From positions 1 through 9,667 of the forward strand of contig CAZWAP010000068.1 in NCBI GenBank assembly GCA_964632005.1: a stretch of 9,667 nucleotides of DNA, in the 5' to 3' direction. How positions within the stretch are numbered: position 1 is the first letter of the stretch; each line of letters opens with the position of its first letter. Both the position numbers and the translations under genes were made by a program. This document shows positions 7,439-9,667 of this stretch, piece by piece. The notes under the pieces were generated by a model. It was not told the origin of the DNA and did no database searches. It saw only the letters and a program-made list of their open reading frames with translations. This DNA comes from CAZWAP01 sp964632005 (GTDB lineage: Bacteria > Planctomycetota > Phycisphaerae > Sedimentisphaerales > Anaerobacaceae).

Positions 7439-8074
7439 ATGAAAAAGCAAACGCTATTCTGGGACGTCGATACGCAGTTCGACTTTATGATGCCCCAGGG
7501 CAAACTGTACGTCCCGGGCGCAGAGGCTATCGTCGGTGCAGTCAGCGACACACGCAGACTCGCTCTGGATAATGGCTTCTCGATCCTTGCCGACGTCGAT
7601 TGGCACAGTACCGCCGACCCCGAGATCTCTGATGCCCCCGATTTCAAAGAGACATTCCCGGCGCACTGCATCGCTGGCTCGCCCGGAGCCGAACGCGTCG
7701 GCTATCTCGGCGCGCTGCCCGTCGACTATCTCGGAACCGAAAAAATCCCCGCCGACCGGTTGCAAAAACTCGTCGACAAAGACCAGTTTCACATCGTCGT
7801 CCGAAAAACGCAGCTCAATGTCTTCGGCAATCCCAATACCGCTGAGCTTCTAAAGCTTATCCGCCCGCAGCGTGTGGTCGTCTTCGGCGTAGCCCTGGAT
7901 TTCTGTGTCTACTGGGTAATCAAGGGCCTGGCAACCTTCCCCGACGTAAAGCCGTATGTTCTCAGCGATGTTGTCCGGGGCCTTGGTTCCCGGCCGGACG
8001 AGCAAATCTACGCCGAGTTCCGGCAGATGGGTGTCGAAATTACAACCTTAAGCAAGATTCGGGAAATACTCTGA
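7439..8074 (+). CDS. pncA: Nicotinamidase (isochorismatase-fold hydrolase)
   Basis: A 211-residue cytoplasmic cysteine hydrolase predicted to convert nicotinamide to nicotinate and ammonia, the first step of NAD salvage through nicotinate. The expected catalytic triad is present: Asp11 (in WDVDTQFDF), Lys123 (in VVRKTQLNVF) and Cys156 (in GVALDFCVYW). The metal-site residues typical of nicotinamidases can also be placed: Asp54 and His56 in ADVDWH, and His76 in FPAHC. The FPAHCIAGSPGAE stretch (73-85) is characteristic of nicotinamidase and close relatives rather than of isochorismatase itself. The ATG has a clear ribosome binding site, AAGGG, 7 bases upstream. Its stop overlaps the next gene, a nicotinate phosphoribosyltransferase, by one base (TGATG), which strongly supports the nicotinamidase assignment. 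Other amidohydrolases share the fold, so substrate rests partly on context. Confidence 0.87.
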   Translation: MKKQTLFWDVDTQFDFMMPQGKLYVPGAEAIVGAVSDTRRLALDNGFSILADVDWHSTADPEISDAPDFKETFPAHCIAGSPGAERVGYLGALPVDYLGTEKIPADRLQKLVDKDQFHIVVRKTQLNVFGNPNTAELLKLIRPQRVVVFGVALDFCVYWVIKGLATFPDVKPYVLSDVVRGLGSRPDEQIYAEFRQMGVEITTLSKIREIL

Positions 8075-9408
8075 TGTGGCTGCTCAAAGATTCTCCGGCC
8101 CTGCTGACCGACCTCTACGAGCTGACCATGGCACAGGGCTATCTTGCCGGGCAGATGACCGCCGAGGCCTCCTTCGAGGTCTCCATCAGGCATCTACCCG
8201 ACGACTGGGGATTCTTCGTAATGGCCGGCCTGGCTGAAATGCGCGACTACCTCCACGAATTCAGGTTCGCCCCCGACGATCTGGCCTTCCTGGGTTCCAC
8301 CGGGTTATTCGGCGACGAGTTCCTTGAGTACCTCGGGCAACTCCGCCCCGAAGTAAAGCTGCGCGCTATGCCCGAAGGGACCGTCTTCTTCCCCGGTGAA
8401 CCTATCCTCGAGGTAACCGGGCCCCTGCCTGTCGCCCAGCTACTCGAGAGTTACACCTTGAACATACTGGGCTTTTCGATTATCGAGGCAACCCTCGCTG
8501 CCAGGGTCAAGCTTGCCGCCGGGCCTATTCCCGTTGTGGATTTCGGCCTGAGGCGTTCTCAGGGCCCCGTTGCCTCTATACGCTCAGCCAGGGCCGCCGC
8601 CATCGCCGGTTTCGCTGCAACCAGCAGCGTCTTTGCCGCAAGGGCCCTGAAATTCGCCTGTGCCGGGACGATGGCCCATTCCTTCGTCCAGGTCCACGAT
8701 TCCCAGGAGCAGGCATTCCGTGATTTCTCCGAGCTTTATGGCGAAAACGCAATCCTTCTCGTCGATACCTACGATTGCCTCGAGGGGATCAAGATTGCTG
8801 CAAAACTCGCCAGAGACCTCGAACGCCAGAAAGGCCTGCGGATCCGGGGTATCCGCATCGACAGCGGCGACCTGGTCCAGCTTACCAACTTCGCCCGGCA
8901 GTATTTTCGCAAGGAAAATGTGGAATTTCTAAAGATCTTTGTCAGCGGTGACCTCGACGAGTTCAAGATCGCCGAACTTCTGCGGGCCGGCGCCAGAATC
9001 GACGGGATAGGCATCGGCACCCGCTTCTCGGTCTCACGCCGTGCGCCGGCCGTCGAAATAGTCTACAAGCTTTCCCAGTACGCCGGCAGGAGCCTGTTCA
9101 AAAGCTCGCCCGGCAAACGAACTTATCCCGGCAGAAAGTCCGTCAGCAGGATTACCGGCGCATCTGTGTCAAATAAGTGCCGCTACGAAAAGGACATCGT
9201 TACCCCCTTTGACCCAGGCGCCGACGACCTGCTCAGACCCTTCGAAGCCGCCGAACGAATCCAGACCATCAAGAACCGGTTGACCGCTGAGCTTGCGCGC
9301 CTGGACGAGTCGATAAAAGCGATCTCCGCGCCACAGCAGTACCCTGTCGAATTCCGCAACTTCCCCGACGATTGCCCCCCCCAGAAGCTCCCTGTTGGCT
9401 CCATTTAG
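8074..9408 (+). CDS. pncB: Nicotinate phosphoribosyltransferase
   Basis: A 444-residue enzyme that joins nicotinate and PRPP, with ATP hydrolysis, to give nicotinate mononucleotide in the Preiss-Handler pathway. Family signatures run through the protein: ALLTDLYELTMAQGY (9-23), EGTVFFPGEPILEVTGPL (101-118), VDFGLRRSQG (155-164), GTMAHSFV (198-205) in which His202 corresponds to the histidine that is phosphorylated during catalysis, GIRIDSGDL (259-267) for phosphoribosyl binding, and GIGIGTRFSVS (311-321). PGKRTYPGRKSV (346-357) matches the conserved region near the C-terminus. Length is normal and no key motif is missing. The ATG at 8074 overlaps the TGA of the nicotinamidase gene by one base, indicating translational coupling; only a weak GGGAAA precedes it. 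The last residues include an eight-C run (9375-9382), so the final dozen codons depend on that run being read correctly. No terminator is visible before the insertion sequence. Confidence 0.93.
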   Translation: MWLLKDSPALLTDLYELTMAQGYLAGQMTAEASFEVSIRHLPDDWGFFVMAGLAEMRDYLHEFRFAPDDLAFLGSTGLFGDEFLEYLGQLRPEVKLRAMPEGTVFFPGEPILEVTGPLPVAQLLESYTLNILGFSIIEATLAARVKLAAGPIPVVDFGLRRSQGPVASIRSARAAAIAGFAATSSVFAARALKFACAGTMAHSFVQVHDSQEQAFRDFSELYGENAILLVDTYDCLEGIKIAAKLARDLERQKGLRIRGIRIDSGDLVQLTNFARQYFRKENVEFLKIFVSGDLDEFKIAELLRAGARIDGIGIGTRFSVSRRAPAVEIVYKLSQYAGRSLFKSSPGKRTYPGRKSVSRITGASVSNKCRYEKDIVTPFDPGADDLLRPFEAAERIQTIKNRLTAELARLDESIKAISAPQQYPVEFRNFPDDCPPQKLPVGSI

Positions 9409-9442
9409 TCCCGGCAAAACCTACTGATCTAACCCCCGAAAA

Positions 9443-9471
9443 TTGTACCAGTGCGAATTAGAGAGTATCCT
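9443..9471 (+). promoter_or_regulatory. Possible transposase promoter inside the IS left end
   Basis: TTGTAC (9443-9448) is followed after 17 bases by TATCCT (9466-9471), three and four of six matches to consensus. The -35 box lying within or beside the terminal repeat is common in IS3-family elements. Weak by sequence alone. Confidence 0.3.
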
Positions 9472-9508
9472 GGAAAGTGATGGCTTTTTTGATGAAAGGA
9501 TGCTCTCA

Positions 9509-9667
9509 ATGAAACGAAAGAACCACTCACCAGAACAGATCGTTCGAATGCTTCAGCAGGCCGACGTGACCGTTGCCCAGGGCGGGACGGTCGAACAGGC
9601 CTGCCGGGAGCTTGGCATCAGCGAGGCCACCTATTACAACTGGCGGAGGCAGTACGGCCGGATGAAA
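9509..9667 (+). CDS. IS3-family transposase OrfA, N-terminal part (cut by window edge)
   Basis: The first 53 residues of an IS3-family OrfA are present and the frame is open to the edge. The start MKRKNHSPEQIVRMLQQAD and the helix-turn-helix EQACRELGISEATYYNWRRQ (29-48) are typical of OrfA proteins that bind the terminal repeats; the full transposase is normally made by a -1 frameshift into OrfB, which lies outside this window. The ATG at 9509 has AAGGA (9496-9500), 8 bases upstream. A six-codon reading frame starting at 9492 ends by overlapping this ATG (ATGA), which could couple translation or be chance. The OrfA call is firm; whether the element is intact cannot be seen. Confidence 0.9.
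   Translation, partial: MKRKNHSPEQIVRMLQQADVTVAQGGTVEQACRELGISEATYYNWRRQYGRMK

Larger units (their letters stand above)
9425..9667 (+). mobile_element. IS3-family insertion sequence, left end (truncated by window edge)
   Basis: The element is recognised by the OrfA start at 9509. The likely left end is the TGATCTAACCCCCGAAAATT stretch beginning at 9425: IS3-family terminal repeats commonly begin with TG followed by a C-rich block, and this lies about 84 bases before orfA, a normal distance. The right end, OrfB and target duplication are outside the window, so the exact boundary is inferred. It begins 16 bases after the pncB stop and does not break that gene. Confidence 0.65.

Overview
The window looks like chromosomal DNA from an uncultured diderm (Gram-negative-type) bacterium with moderately high GC. 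The diderm call rests on an AsmA-like envelope protein and a lipoprotein with a clear lipobox. The mix of genes would fit Planctomycetota (for example the Phycisphaerae) but no marker gene proves this, so the taxonomic placement is a low-confidence inference. Coding density is high, codon use looks even across the core genes, and most starts have recognisable ribosome binding sites. I see no rRNA, tRNA, CRISPR array, phage genes or known defence system.

Layout. (1) 90-4681, plus strand: a 1028-aa AsmA-like, membrane-anchored protein translationally coupled (ATGA overlap) to a YihY/BrkB-family polytopic membrane protein with an unusual C-terminal cytoplasmic extension. (2) 4724-6677, minus strand, convergent with the first block: a LysE-family exporter followed 25 bp later by a lipoprotein of the calcineurin-like metallophosphoesterase superfamily. 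(3) 6861-7277, minus strand: a YjbQ/UPF0047 protein. (4) 7439-9408, plus strand, divergent from the YjbQ gene: an isochorismatase-fold nicotinamidase overlapping by one base with a nicotinate phosphoribosyltransferase. (5) 9425 to the right edge: the left end of an IS3-family insertion sequence with the start of its OrfA.

How the genes work together. The clearest unit is the last core operon: nicotinamide to nicotinate (PncA) and nicotinate to nicotinate mononucleotide (PncB), the Preiss-Handler entry into NAD. Its 161-bp divergent spacer with the YjbQ gene carries two plausible back-to-back promoters. The first operon joins a predicted periplasm-spanning lipid-transfer-type protein to a BrkB membrane protein. 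Members of both families have been linked to outer membrane lipid trafficking, so a joint envelope role is a reasonable but untested hypothesis. The LysE/phosphoesterase pair may be an export/surface-hydrolysis unit, but its substrate cannot be read from sequence.

I do not find a convincing undescribed system here. The pairs most worth follow-up are AsmA-BrkB and LysE-lipoprotein phosphoesterase.
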